DNA of 64,000 bases from Bacteroidota bacterium. GTDB taxonomy: Bacteria; Bacteroidota; Bacteroidia; Cytophagales; Cyclobacteriaceae. The stretch is from the NCBI GenBank assembly GCA_018266435.1, contig JAFEAL010000015.1:1-64000 (forward strand), written 5' to 3'. The position numbers were made by a program, and so were the translations under genes. The notes under the pieces were generated by a model, which did no database searches, was not told the DNA's origin, and saw only the letters and a list, made by a program, of their open reading frames with translations. Below, in pieces: positions 9,428 to 18,667 of the stretch; position 1 is the first letter of the stretch; each line of letters begins with the position of its first letter.

Positions 9428-10789
9428 TCAAATTCCTTTTTGTTCCATTTCTTTCAAATACCGGTAGATGGACGATTTGCCAATACCTAACCGCTTGGCT
9501 ACATCCAACACGTTGTTGTCGTACTTGTTTAAAAAAGTGCGTATGATGCGGTAGGTGTATTCTTCAAGAGTCATTTCAGTGGCCAGCATCGGTTCTTCGC
9601 CCACGGCATTTTGAAAGTTGATGTCACGGTCGCGCAGTTCGTTGCCTTCGGCCATTACCGCGGCCAGGTCAATTACCGATTTCAGCTCGCGTACGTTGCC
9701 GGGAAAGGAGTACGTCATTAATTTAGTTTGGGCATCGACAGCTATTTTAAATTTGGGTAGCTGGTTTTCTCTGCAAAATAAATCGAGGAAGTGGCGGGCT
9801 AATATAATGATATCATTTCCGCGTTCACGCAACGGGGGCAAGTGAATAGGCAGCCCCAGCAACCGGTAATACAAATCTTCGCGAAATCTGCCTGCTTTGG
9901 TTTCGTCAGCCAGGTTGCGGTGGGTAGCCACAATCACGCGTACATCGAGTTTGATCACCTGATTACTGCCTATGCGAGAAATTTCTTTTTCTTGCAGTAC
10001 ACGAAGTAGTTTTGCCTGAAGGTTTAGCTCCATCTCGCCAATTTCATCGAGGAAAAGAGTGCCGCCATCGGCCTCTTCAAATTTTCCGATCCTCCGGGTA
10101 GCGGCTCCGGTGAAAGCGCCTTTTTCATGGCCGAACAATTCACTCTCAATCAGTTCTTTTGGGATGGCAGCAATGTTTACGGCCACAAAGGGTTTATTTT
10201 TCCGTTTTGAATTATAGTGCACGGCTTTGGCCACTAACTCCTTTCCCGTTCCGGTTTCTCCCGAAATGGAAACTGTGATTTGAGTTTTTACCGCTTTCTC
10301 CAGCAAAGCAAATACTTTCTTAATGGCCTCACTGTTGCCTATAATACTCTTTTCAAATTCATATTTGGCGGTGATCTCTTCTTTGAGCCGATCTATCTCT
10401 TTGATGAGCGAAGATTTATTGCGGGCATTTTTAATGGCATTCAGTATCCGGTCTTTGGCTTCTTCGTCTTTGGTGATGTAATCGAATGCTCCTAACTTCA
10501 GGAGTTCCACGGCTGTGCCGATTTTTTCCTGCGCTGAGATAATAATTACACTGATGTCGGGATTGTATTCGCGTATAGCCTTCAATACTTTTTCTCCGGG
10601 CATATCAGGAAGTGTGTAGTCCAATGTAATGACAGCCGGTTTTTTATGAAGTTGGTTCAGGCAGTCGTTTCCTTTGGTAAAGAACTCGGTTTCAAAGTCG
10701 GGATTGAGGCCCAGTACGTATTGCAGGTATTTTGTGTAAGTAGGGTCGTCTTCTACTACAAATATCTTAATCGGGTCTTTTTCGTACAT
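9428..10789 (-). CDS. Sigma-54-dependent response regulator (NtrC family)
   Basis: A 453-residue protein with three classic modules: a receiver domain with phospho-acceptor Asp57; an AAA+ sigma-54 interaction domain with Walker A GETGTGKE (177-184), the sigma-54 contact motif GAFTGA (224-229) and Walker B TLFLDE (244-249); and a C-terminal Fis-type helix-turn-helix (about 415-453). Family knowledge: such proteins use ATP hydrolysis to open promoters held by sigma-54 RNA polymerase. It is the first gene of a two-gene operon with the hybrid histidine kinase, the likely phosphate donor via its HPt domain. The ATG at 10789 faces a 92-bp divergent intergenic region shared with the TerB-like gene. 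Targets cannot be told from this window. Confidence 0.94.
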   Translation of the reverse strand: MYEKDPIKIFVVEDDPTYTKYLQYVLGLNPDFETEFFTKGNDCLNQLHKKPAVITLDYTLPDMPGEKVLKAIREYNPDISVIIISAQEKIGTAVELLKLGAFDYITKDEEAKDRILNAIKNARNKSSLIKEIDRLKEEITAKYEFEKSIIGNSEAIKKVFALLEKAVKTQITVSISGETGTGKELVAKAVHYNSKRKNKPFVAVNIAAIPKELIESELFGHEKGAFTGAATRRIGKFEEADGGTLFLDEIGEMELNLQAKLLRVLQEKEISRIGSNQVIKLDVRVIVATHRNLADETKAGRFREDLYYRLLGLPIHLPPLRERGNDIIILARHFLDLFCRENQLPKFKIAVDAQTKLMTYSFPGNVRELKSVIDLAAVMAEGNELRDRDINFQNAVGEEPMLATEMTLEEYTYRIIRTFLNKYDNNVLDVAKRLGIGKSSIYRYLKEMEQKGI

Positions 10790-10881
10790 CGGTTTGGATT
10801 GAGAAGTAATCGTTGGGTTTGCTGTGATTATATTTTAAAAATTACATCAAAAATAAAAGATAACTGATTATATTAGCATAT

Positions 10882-11349
10882 ATGAGAAACTCATTAGACA
10901 GACTTTCAAGTGAAGATCGTGAATTCCTTATGAAAGCGCCTATATTGGTTTCTATTCTTATTGCCGGTGCGGATGGAAAAATTGACCGCAGCGAAATTCA
11001 AGAAGGGATGAAGCAAGCAAAGAACAATCAAAAAACAACAAGCGCAGAATTGATGGAACTTTACGATGAGGTGGGATCTGATTTTGAAGATAAACTGAAG
11101 ATTGTACTTCAAGGATACCCCGTAAAAGGACAACTGCGCAACAAAGCGATCACCGAAGAGTTAGTTTTATTAAACGATTTTTGGCCTAAACTGGATGATG
11201 ATTTTTCTAAAGCATACTACCAGAGTCTTCGCGACTTGGCCTTGAGCGTGGCACAGTCGTCAGGCGGAATTTTGGGGATGAACACCATTGGTGCCGAAGA
11301 AGCAAAATACATTAACTTGCCGATGATAAAAGACCCATCAGCCAATTAA
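10882..11349 (+). CDS. TerB-like domain protein of unknown function
   Basis: A 155-residue, probably cytoplasmic, mostly helical protein. An acidic motif (AGADGKIDRSEI, about residues 29-40) resembles the metal-binding signature of TerB/DjlA N-terminal-like domains (ADGxxxxxE). There is no signal peptide or membrane segment. The stop codon overlaps the start of the rhomboid gene by one base (TAATG), so the two are likely translated together. A second TerB-like protein is at 29957-30391. No other tellurite-resistance genes (terC, terD, terZ) are nearby, so a role in tellurite resistance is not supported. The domain call rests on a short motif and overall look only. Confidence 0.6.
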   Translation: MRNSLDRLSSEDREFLMKAPILVSILIAGADGKIDRSEIQEGMKQAKNNQKTTSAELMELYDEVGSDFEDKLKIVLQGYPVKGQLRNKAITEELVLLNDFWPKLDDDFSKAYYQSLRDLALSVAQSSGGILGMNTIGAEEAKYINLPMIKDPSAN

Positions 11350-11921
11350 TGTCTCATCGCGAAAATCAACTTTTCAGCAGTTCAGCTGTTCCCTTTCGTT
11401 TAGTGTTTTTGATGTGGCTTGTTTTCACAGTCGAGGTTACTTACAATATTGATCTGGGTTACCTCGGTATCTATCCGCGCACGTTTCATGGACTGGCGGG
11501 TATCCTTTTTGCTCCTTTGTTGCACGGAAGCCTGGGACATTTATTCTCCAATACGTTTCCTTTACTTTTCTTAGGAACACTTCTTTATTTTTTTTATGAC
11601 CGCATTGGAGGTATTGTGTTTTTCAGGTGTTATTTTATTACTAATTTTTTGGTGTGGCTTCTTAGTCCACGGCTTTCGTACCACATTGGGGCCAGTGGTT
11701 TGATTTACGGGCTTGCTTCATTTTTAATTTTGTTTGGGATTCTCCGTCAAGATTTTTTATCACTCACTATTTCACTAATTATTATGTTTGTATACGGTGG
11801 TGCTATTTTGTCGGGTGTGGCCCCCACGGATCCACACATTTCGTGGGAAGCACACTTGTTTGGTGCACTTACAGGAGTAGTGACCGCTTTTGATTTGGCA
11901 AACCGAAAAAAAATCAGGTGA
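11349..11921 (+). CDS. Rhomboid family intramembrane serine protease
   Basis: A 190-residue polytopic membrane protein with about six hydrophobic segments. The catalytic signature is complete: Ser116 in GASG (residues 114-117), His169 in the last membrane helix (EAHLFGALTG), and the conserved HG...GHLFSN motif in helix 2 (His64, Asn68). Rhomboids cleave substrate transmembrane helices inside the membrane. It overlaps the upstream TerB-like gene by one base and the downstream holA gene by one base (TGATG), a tight three-gene unit. Substrates are unknown. Confidence 0.93.
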   Translation: MSHRENQLFSSSAVPFRLVFLMWLVFTVEVTYNIDLGYLGIYPRTFHGLAGILFAPLLHGSLGHLFSNTFPLLFLGTLLYFFYDRIGGIVFFRCYFITNFLVWLLSPRLSYHIGASGLIYGLASFLILFGILRQDFLSLTISLIIMFVYGGAILSGVAPTDPHISWEAHLFGALTGVVTAFDLANRKKIR

Positions 11922-12943
11922 TGGATGCGCTGGCTAAAAAAATTTTAGAAAAACTAAAGAAAGGAAAATACGACCCGGTATATCTTCTACAAGGAGAGGA
12001 AACGTATTACATCGACTTGCTGTCAAACTACATTGAAACCAATGCTTTGACAGAAGGGGAGAAAGGATTCAATCAAGTAATTCTTTATGGAAAAGACTCA
12101 CCCATGGCGGCTATCCTTACCTGCGCCAGGCGCTTTCCCATGATGGCCGAGCGCCAAGTAGTGATTGTGCGCGAAGCACAAGACATTCCCGACTTAAACA
12201 AAGACACCGGCTCCAAACTTCTACTGGATTACCTGACCCAGCCGGTACCCTCCACGGTATTGGTTCTGTGCCACAAACACAAAACACTTGATAAGCGCAG
12301 AGAGTTGGGCAAGAAAGCCGAGCAACTGGCTACATCGGCTGCGTTTAAAAAACCTTACGACAATCAGTTGATTGAGTTTATTGTAAAGTACATTGAGGAG
12401 AAAAAATATTCCATCGATGAAGAAGCTGCGCGTGTATTGGCCGAATACGTAGGCAATGACTTGAACCGATTGGCGAATGAGGCCGATAAAATTTTGATCA
12501 GCCATGATGCAAAAGAGCCGATCCGACCTACCGAAGTTATGGCCAAGGTGGGCATCAGCCGCGAGTACAACATTTTTGAGTTGCAGCGGGCACTGGTCAG
12601 CAAAGACTGGATGCAGGTAGCCAAGATCATTAATTACTTCGAAGCTAATCCAAAAAAAAATCCAGCTATACCCATGGTCGCTTTTCTCTATTCGTTTTTC
12701 AGTAAAGTGTTGGCGGCACACAGTGTGCAAGATCGCTCTCCGCAGGGACTGACGGCTGCCTTGAAGATTAATCCGTATTCGGCCAAAGAGTATTCCGCTG
12801 CTGTTCAGCGCTTTTCACAAGCCAAGGCGCTGGAGATTGTTTCGCTGCTGCGCCAGGCAGATTTAAAATTAAAAGGTGTTAATTCTGGCAACGAGGACGA
12901 AGGCCAGATTTTAAAAGAGCTGGTGTTTCGGATGCTGGTATAG
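11921..12943 (+). CDS. holA: DNA polymerase III subunit delta
   Basis: The clamp-loader delta subunit, which opens the beta clamp during loading. At 340 residues the length fits the family. The N-terminal Rossmann-like region begins with the family's LLQGEETYYID type motif (about 21-31), followed by the AAA+ fold lacking Walker motifs and a helical C-terminal collar domain. I chose the ATG at 11921, which overlaps the rhomboid stop (TGATG), over the GTG three bases earlier. The gene is followed by a 61-bp gap with a candidate promoter for the TPR gene. Confidence 0.9.
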   Translation: MDALAKKILEKLKKGKYDPVYLLQGEETYYIDLLSNYIETNALTEGEKGFNQVILYGKDSPMAAILTCARRFPMMAERQVVIVREAQDIPDLNKDTGSKLLLDYLTQPVPSTVLVLCHKHKTLDKRRELGKKAEQLATSAAFKKPYDNQLIEFIVKYIEEKKYSIDEEAARVLAEYVGNDLNRLANEADKILISHDAKEPIRPTEVMAKVGISREYNIFELQRALVSKDWMQVAKIINYFEANPKKNPAIPMVAFLYSFFSKVLAAHSVQDRSPQGLTAALKINPYSAKEYSAAVQRFSQAKALEIVSLLRQADLKLKGVNSGNEDEGQILKELVFRMLV

Positions 12944-12962
12944 GTACTTGCCCATTTTTTCT

Positions 12963-12970
12963 TACCTTTG
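12963..12970 (+). promoter_or_regulatory. Candidate -7 promoter element (TACCTTTG) for the TPR gene
   Basis: TACCTTTG matches the Bacteroidota -7 consensus TAnnTTTG and lies 34 bp before the ATG at 13005. A TTG at 12948-12950 is closer than the usual -33 spacing, so only the -7 element is claimed. Confidence 0.4.
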
Positions 12971-13004
12971 AAGCCATATTTCTTCATGCTTCATTATTTT
13001 TTGC

Positions 13005-16000
13005 ATGGATTTATTTTTTAAACTGACGAACGCAATAAAATCTTTTCTCGAAAGTTTTACATTAAAACTGTACGTGATCTGTATTTACTATCTGCGACTT
13101 CGCCCCATCCGCTTAGTTCTGTTCCTGATTCTTTTTACTTTCGGTACACTCGCAGCCCAAGATGTACTCCTCCAACAAAAAACCGCAAGGCTATATAAAA
13201 CCGGAGTAGAATTGATGACGCAAAACCAATTTGCAGCGGCACGAGAAAATTTTAATCAATACCTTTCATTGGCCAACGGCAGCAGTACCCAGCGCACTGA
13301 TGCCGAGTATTACCGGGCCGTGTGCTCACTGAATTTATACCACACCGATGCCGAGAAGCAGGTGCAAGATTTCATCGACCGCAACCCGTCTTCTCCAAAA
13401 TCACGAATGGCCAACCACGAACTAGCCAATTTTTTCTACACGGGAAAAAATTACAAGAAAGCAGGTACTTATTTTGCCAAGGCCGATTTTGATGCACTCT
13501 CGCCCGCTCAGCAAAACACAGATCATTTTCGCTGGGGCTACAGCCTCTTCAGCCAACGTCAATTAAAGGAAGCTCTCGATCAATTTAATTTTATCAAAAC
13601 CCAGGGCGGACAGTATGGCCCTGCAGCCAGCTATTATGCAGGATTTGTTGAATACAGCCTGGCTGATTATGCCAATGCGCTTACCGATTTAAAGCGGGCC
13701 GAGCAGGCAGATGCCTACGCCAGCATTGTTCCTTATTTGATCGCCAACGTGTATTACAAACAAAAAGACTACAACACGCTGATTGATTATGCGCAATCGG
13801 TAAGCAACCGAAGCAACTTAACTAATGCGGATGAAATAGCTTTGCTTTCGGCCGAAGCTCTTTTTAAAAAATCAGAATATAAAAATGCACTGACCGGCTA
13901 CGACAAATACCTGGCCGGCAAAGAAGAAAAAGCAAGTAAGACCATTTTGTACCGGGCGGGGTATTCGGCTTATATGGCCAACCAAGACACCAAAGCCATT
14001 TCCTATTTTAAAAATTCTTTTTCTGATGCCGATTCTATTGGATGCTATTCGGCTTTTTACCTGGGTGAACTTTATTTGAAGGCTAATCAAAAACCATTGG
14101 CACTCACTTCGTTTGATGTGGCGAGAAGGTACAAAGATGATCCGGTGTTGGCCGAAGAATCTGCTTTTCTGTTTGCTAAAATTTCATACGATCTCGGGAG
14201 GCCAGACCAGGCAATCAAAGAATTTGAACGAATATTGAAAAACTATCCGTCAAGTGTGCACGCTACCGAAATCAAAGAACTGCTCTCGCAAGCGTATGTC
14301 AATGCTAATAATTTCAACAAAGCGATTGAATACATCGAAGCATTGCCCAACCGAAGCCCGGCTGTAGAGCGTGCGTATCAAAAAGCAACAATGCTGAAGG
14401 GTATGGAATTGTTTAACCAGGAAGATTATCCACAAGCCGTTCAGTACTTTGAGAAATCACTCGCTCATCCTGAAGAAAAAAAATATGTAGCCGAAGCCAG
14501 TTTTTGGTGTGGAGAGGCTTACTCGGTGGGAAGAAAATACGAAGAAGCAGCCCGGCAGTACTTAAAAGCAATTGAAGATGGAGACGACAATTTATTAAAA
14601 CTTAGGGCACGCTACGGATTGGGTTATGCATATTTTAACATGCAGCAATACGACCGTGCACTGTTCAGCTTAAAAGAGTTTGTCAACAAATCGCCTAACG
14701 GCCAACCCAACCTATCAGACGGAACCCTTCGGTTGGCCGACTGTTATTACATCTCAAAATCATATAATGATGCACTGAGCCTGTACCGCAAAGCCATTGC
14801 GCTTAACTCACCCGATGTGGACTATGCCTATTTTCAATCGGGAATTATTTTGGGTATTCTTCAAAAATACAGCGAAGCCAAAGCATCATTAAGCCGTGTG
14901 GTACGTGATTATCCCAATTCCCGTTTTGCCGATGAGTCGGTCTTTCAATTGGCACAACAAGAGTTTGAGCAGGGACATTATGCAGAAGCCGTGAATGGCT
15001 ACAGCAGTTTGATTACTAACAACCCATCCTCGCGGTTTACTCCGTATGCATTTGTACGCAGAGCAGCTGCAAACTATAACCTGAAAGAATACAACAAAAC
15101 TTCTGAGGATTACATCACAGCCATAGAGAAGTATGGAAACCACCCCGCTACCAAAGATGTGCTGCTGCCATTGCAGGAATCATTGAACCTGGCCGGACGT
15201 TCTGCTGAATTCAATAAGTACCTTTCCGAATATAAAAAAGCCAACCCTGATGCCAAAGGGGTAGAAGCCGTTGAGTTTGAAGCAGCGAAAAATTTATACT
15301 TTAATCAGGATTATGCCAACGCCATTAAAAACTTAGACGGCTACATATCCGCGTATCCGCAAAGTACCAAACTGACCGAGGCAAAATACTACCAGGCAGA
15401 ATCGTATTACCGCACTAAAGATTTTGTAAAAGCGCTGGGCATCTACAATGAAATTACCAGCGACAAAACATTTACTCAGGCAAGCAAAGTAACCGCACGC
15501 ATTGCTGAGTTGGAGTTCCGACAAGGGCATTATCAGTCGGCAGTACCGTTTTATCAAACCTTGGCACAACAAGCTGCCAATAAGAAAGAACAGTATGCGG
15601 CATGGAACGGCTTAATGGAATCGTATTACTCACTGGCTCAATATGACTCAAGTGCAAAATATGCTAAGATCATCTTAGAAAGCGGAAGTGTGAATGCCGG
15701 TGCGCAAAACAAAGCTTCTTTGTATTTGGGCAAAGCAGCTATGGGCAAAGGCGATTATGAAACGGCTAAAGATGAATTTTTGTCCACCATCAATGCCGCG
15801 CAAGATGAATATGGAGCCGAAGCGAAATACCACTTAGCAGAAATTTTCTTTTTCAATAAAGATTACAAACAGTGTAACGAAACCCTGTTTGGGCTTAATA
15901 CTGAGTTCTCATCGTACACCCAGTGGGTAGGTAAATCGTATTTGCTGTTGGCCGACAGCTACCTGAAGTTGGACAATGTTTATCAGGCAAAAGCTACATT

Positions 16001-16127
16001 AATTTCACTGGTAGATAATTTTCCGGTAGATGAAATTAAGAAGCAAGCATCGGAAAAATTAAAACAAATCGATGCCGATGATGCAAAGAAAAAACAAACA
16101 GTAAAAGCAGACAGCACAAAGAACTGA
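13005..16127 (+). CDS. Large TPR-repeat envelope protein
   Basis: A 1040-residue protein made almost entirely of tetratricopeptide-type helix pairs from about residue 55 to 1020 (recurring A..YY.A..Y....Y..A...Y patterns). The N-terminus holds two hydrophobic stretches (about 20-32 and 38-50), the second ending LAAQD like a signal-peptide cleavage site. The protein is therefore probably periplasmic, or anchored to the inner membrane if the long N-terminus is real. The ATG at 13005 is the first in frame. The next gene starts one base after its stop, so it is co-expressed with an outer-membrane barrel; a scaffold or assembly role at the envelope is an inference. No enzymatic motif is visible. 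Confidence 0.82.
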   Translation: MDLFFKLTNAIKSFLESFTLKLYVICIYYLRLRPIRLVLFLILFTFGTLAAQDVLLQQKTARLYKTGVELMTQNQFAAARENFNQYLSLANGSSTQRTDAEYYRAVCSLNLYHTDAEKQVQDFIDRNPSSPKSRMANHELANFFYTGKNYKKAGTYFAKADFDALSPAQQNTDHFRWGYSLFSQRQLKEALDQFNFIKTQGGQYGPAASYYAGFVEYSLADYANALTDLKRAEQADAYASIVPYLIANVYYKQKDYNTLIDYAQSVSNRSNLTNADEIALLSAEALFKKSEYKNALTGYDKYLAGKEEKASKTILYRAGYSAYMANQDTKAISYFKNSFSDADSIGCYSAFYLGELYLKANQKPLALTSFDVARRYKDDPVLAEESAFLFAKISYDLGRPDQAIKEFERILKNYPSSVHATEIKELLSQAYVNANNFNKAIEYIEALPNRSPAVERAYQKATMLKGMELFNQEDYPQAVQYFEKSLAHPEEKKYVAEASFWCGEAYSVGRKYEEAARQYLKAIEDGDDNLLKLRARYGLGYAYFNMQQYDRALFSLKEFVNKSPNGQPNLSDGTLRLADCYYISKSYNDALSLYRKAIALNSPDVDYAYFQSGIILGILQKYSEAKASLSRVVRDYPNSRFADESVFQLAQQEFEQGHYAEAVNGYSSLITNNPSSRFTPYAFVRRAAANYNLKEYNKTSEDYITAIEKYGNHPATKDVLLPLQESLNLAGRSAEFNKYLSEYKKANPDAKGVEAVEFEAAKNLYFNQDYANAIKNLDGYISAYPQSTKLTEAKYYQAESYYRTKDFVKALGIYNEITSDKTFTQASKVTARIAELEFRQGHYQSAVPFYQTLAQQAANKKEQYAAWNGLMESYYSLAQYDSSAKYAKIILESGSVNAGAQNKASLYLGKAAMGKGDYETAKDEFLSTINAAQDEYGAEAKYHLAEIFFFNKDYKQCNETLFGLNTEFSSYTQWVGKSYLLLADSYLKLDNVYQAKATLISLVDNFPVDEIKKQASEKLKQIDADDAKKKQTVKADSTKN

Positions 16128-16128
16128 A

Positions 16129-17868
16129 ATGATTTGCAGAAAAATATATAATCGCCCATTATCTCTGGCTGCTGCTTGCTGGTTGCTGGGGTCTTTTTTT
16201 TCTGTGAGCGGCCAGGCGCAAGATCAAAAAGAAAAATGGGGCGAAGGCGAAATTGAAAAAGTAGAAATTCAAATCACCAAAAACCGGCAGATCACGTTAC
16301 CACAGGCTTCGCGCAATTTTGAAAAAGTACCGCCCCGTCCTGCTGAGCCGATTAAGCCGGCTATTGCTTACCAATACAAAACAATTTCATTCAACACACC
16401 CGATTATTCACCGGCTATTCGCCCGCTTAAATTGAAGGACGAACCTCTTTCAAAAACCTATGGCAATTATTTGAGTGCCGGCTTTGGTAATTATTCATCG
16501 CCTTATGCCGAGGCATACTTTACCAACAAACGCGATAAAAATAAAAGCTACGGAGCCAAACTCTATCACCGCAGTTTTATGACCGGACCGGTGGATGGAA
16601 AAAATTCAGCCAGCGGCAATACCGAATTGCGTGTGTTTGGTAAAAGCATGAATAACTATGTGGCATTGAGTGGCTTTGCCGATTATGAAAACATTACCAC
16701 ACATTTTTACGGGTATCCACCCGGCCACCCGGTTGATAAAAGTTCCATTCTTCAGAGTTATAATATTTTCAGCCTGGGTGGTGAAGTGGAGAACTCCCGA
16801 TCATCTGATTTTAAGTATAGCTTGAAAGGAGGCTACAGTTATTTAAGCGATCACTATTCAGCCAGTGAAAATGCAGTCAACGTTGATCTTTCAAGCCAAT
16901 ATAAAATCGATAATAACCGAAGGTTGCTGATAGATGCTGACATATTTTTGATGGACAGAAAAGATAATGTAGTTGCTTCTAAAATGCGTCAGGTTGTTAA
17001 AGTAAAACCTTCGTACCAATTCTCACCAATTGATAACTTGTCACTTACGGCAGGATTTAATGCTGTTGTTGAAAACGATACGATTGGGAAACAAAACGGA
17101 GTTCATGTATACCCCAACGTAGCGGCCGATTATACCTTATCTAACGCAGTGCAAGCCTATGCATCATTAACCGGAGATATTGACCGGGTATCTTTGCACT
17201 CACTGGCTCGCGAAAATGCGTGGATCAACTCCAACATCAACTTGTTTAACACCAATCGTACGTTAGAATTTTTGGCTGGCTTGCGTGGCCAATTGAGTGG
17301 AAAGGTTTCGTATGGTGCCGGATTCTCATTTGCCAACCTGAAGAATCTTTATTACTACCAATTAGACACAACAAAACACTCACAAAACAAATTCAATGTA
17401 TTTTATGACAACGGAAGCACTCAACGCATTTCGTTTTTTGGTGAGCTGAATTACACATCAGAAGCTTTCGCAATCGGCTTGCGCGGAGATTATTTTTCGT
17501 ACTCAACTTCCATGGCCAACCAGATTGCGTCATTTTACGGAATAACCAATCCGTCATTAGAAAACGTGGCCCTTCACCGGCCCACATACCGGGTGGCGAT
17601 CAATTCTACATACAATATTTATGATAAAATCATTCTGAGTGCCAACTTCATTGCCCAGGGGGGAATCAATGCGTTAGATGTAAAAACAAAACGGTTGATT
17701 ACACTGAATCCGGCTGCTGATCTGAATTTTAAAATAAACTATAAGGTATCAAAACAGTTCTCGCTGTTTCTTGATTTTAATAACATCTTATCAAGCAATT
17801 ATCAGTTGTACATGAATTATCCCGTGCGTGCATTTCAGGTGTTGGGTGGAGCCAGCTGGAATTTTTAA
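16129..17868 (+). CDS. Outer-membrane beta-barrel protein (TonB-dependent-receptor-like)
   Basis: A 579-residue protein with a signal peptide ending near SGQAQ (residues 1-31). About 70 residues of Pro/Lys-rich linker follow, then many alternating hydrophobic/polar strands with aromatic girdles, and the protein ends in Phe (ASWNF), as outer-membrane barrels do. I see no clear plug domain or TonB box, so it may be a barrel without a plug rather than a full transporter. It starts one base after the TPR gene stop (TGAAATG), indicating strict co-expression with that protein. Substrate unknown. Confidence 0.72.
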   Translation: MICRKIYNRPLSLAAACWLLGSFFSVSGQAQDQKEKWGEGEIEKVEIQITKNRQITLPQASRNFEKVPPRPAEPIKPAIAYQYKTISFNTPDYSPAIRPLKLKDEPLSKTYGNYLSAGFGNYSSPYAEAYFTNKRDKNKSYGAKLYHRSFMTGPVDGKNSASGNTELRVFGKSMNNYVALSGFADYENITTHFYGYPPGHPVDKSSILQSYNIFSLGGEVENSRSSDFKYSLKGGYSYLSDHYSASENAVNVDLSSQYKIDNNRRLLIDADIFLMDRKDNVVASKMRQVVKVKPSYQFSPIDNLSLTAGFNAVVENDTIGKQNGVHVYPNVAADYTLSNAVQAYASLTGDIDRVSLHSLARENAWINSNINLFNTNRTLEFLAGLRGQLSGKVSYGAGFSFANLKNLYYYQLDTTKHSQNKFNVFYDNGSTQRISFFGELNYTSEAFAIGLRGDYFSYSTSMANQIASFYGITNPSLENVALHRPTYRVAINSTYNIYDKIILSANFIAQGGINALDVKTKRLITLNPAADLNFKINYKVSKQFSLFLDFNNILSSNYQLYMNYPVRAFQVLGGASWNF

Positions 17869-17916
17869 GTCAGGATAATCGTGCAAACCCTGATGGTTAA
17901 TTGATAGAAAATGCTT

Positions 17917-17924
17917 TATTTTTG
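17917..17924 (+). promoter_or_regulatory. Candidate -7 promoter element (TATTTTTG) for the SPOR gene
   Basis: TATTTTTG fits TAnnTTTG and lies 34 bp upstream of the chosen ATG at 17958. That spacing gives a short leader and supports the shorter start. Confidence 0.45.
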
Positions 17925-17957
17925 TATGAATATCCCTTAACGTTAACCTTACCATCC

Positions 17958-18653
17958 ATGGCAGACGAAATCAACAAGAATCAGAATGACGAAGAAAACT
18001 TCGGACTTCCCGATATTGATTATAAACCACTCGATCAACTTGAGGAAAATAAACCCGTAGCTGAAACTCACGAAGAAACCAGTGAGCAGACCAGCGAAGA
18101 TGCTGAGTTACGTCACCAACAAAACGAAGTGCTGCACGAGTATGAAGAAGAAGAAGAAAGCACATCCTCTAAGGCACCGCTGGTGATTGGCCTCATTATC
18201 GCTTTAGTTGTTGGTGTGGCTGGGTTTATGATTTATAAATTTGTTTACCTGCCTAAGAAAGCCAAGCAAGAGCAATTAGCTAAAGAAAAGGCAGAAGCAG
18301 ACCGTAAGGCAGAAGAAGACAGAAAGGCCAAAGAGGCAGAAGAACTGCGCCTGAAACAAGAAGCCGAGGCAAAAGCAAACGCCAAACCGGCCGAAGGAAC
18401 AATAGAAACCCTGGCACAGCGTACCGGTCATTATTTTGTGATCGTGTCAAGTTCAATCGATGGAGACTTGGCAATGGACCGAGCAAAAAAACTGAGTGCT
18501 AAAGGTATTAGCAGCAAGATTATTCCACCGTATGGCAAATGGAAGTACTTCCGTTTGGGTATCGGAAATTTTGATACCTACGCCAGTGCGCAATCCAGTG
18601 CTGATGCCTCTAAAGCTGAGTACGGAGATGGGCTTTGGGTAATGAAGTACTAA
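17958..18653 (+). CDS. SPOR-domain inner-membrane protein
   Basis: 231 residues from the ATG at 17958. An upstream TTG at 17901 would add 19 residues that overlap the candidate promoter, so it is rejected. Order: an acidic, Glu-rich cytoplasmic N-terminus (1-75), one transmembrane helix (about 80-105), a long Lys/Glu/Ala-rich helical linker (about 106-160), and a C-terminal SPOR domain (about 165-231). Known SPOR domains bind denuded peptidoglycan glycan strands at septa or sites of wall turnover. The gene is followed 14 bp later by a TonB-like gene, so both may form a cell-wall-spanning pair. A role in division or envelope linkage is an inference from the domain. Confidence 0.88.
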   Translation: MADEINKNQNDEENFGLPDIDYKPLDQLEENKPVAETHEETSEQTSEDAELRHQQNEVLHEYEEEEESTSSKAPLVIGLIIALVVGVAGFMIYKFVYLPKKAKQEQLAKEKAEADRKAEEDRKAKEAEELRLKQEAEAKANAKPAEGTIETLAQRTGHYFVIVSSSIDGDLAMDRAKKLSAKGISSKIIPPYGKWKYFRLGIGNFDTYASAQSSADASKAEYGDGLWVMKY

Positions 18654-18667
18654 TGAATTATTTGTGA

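Noticed and set aside
10882-11349. Tellurite-resistance operon
   Set aside because: Two TerB-like genes exist, but no terC, terD, terE or terZ is nearby, so the domain alone does not support this function.
12221-12730. Minus-strand open frame (169 codons) inside holA
   Set aside because: It lies fully within a clear DNA polymerase III delta gene, shows no domain, and is typical shadow coding.
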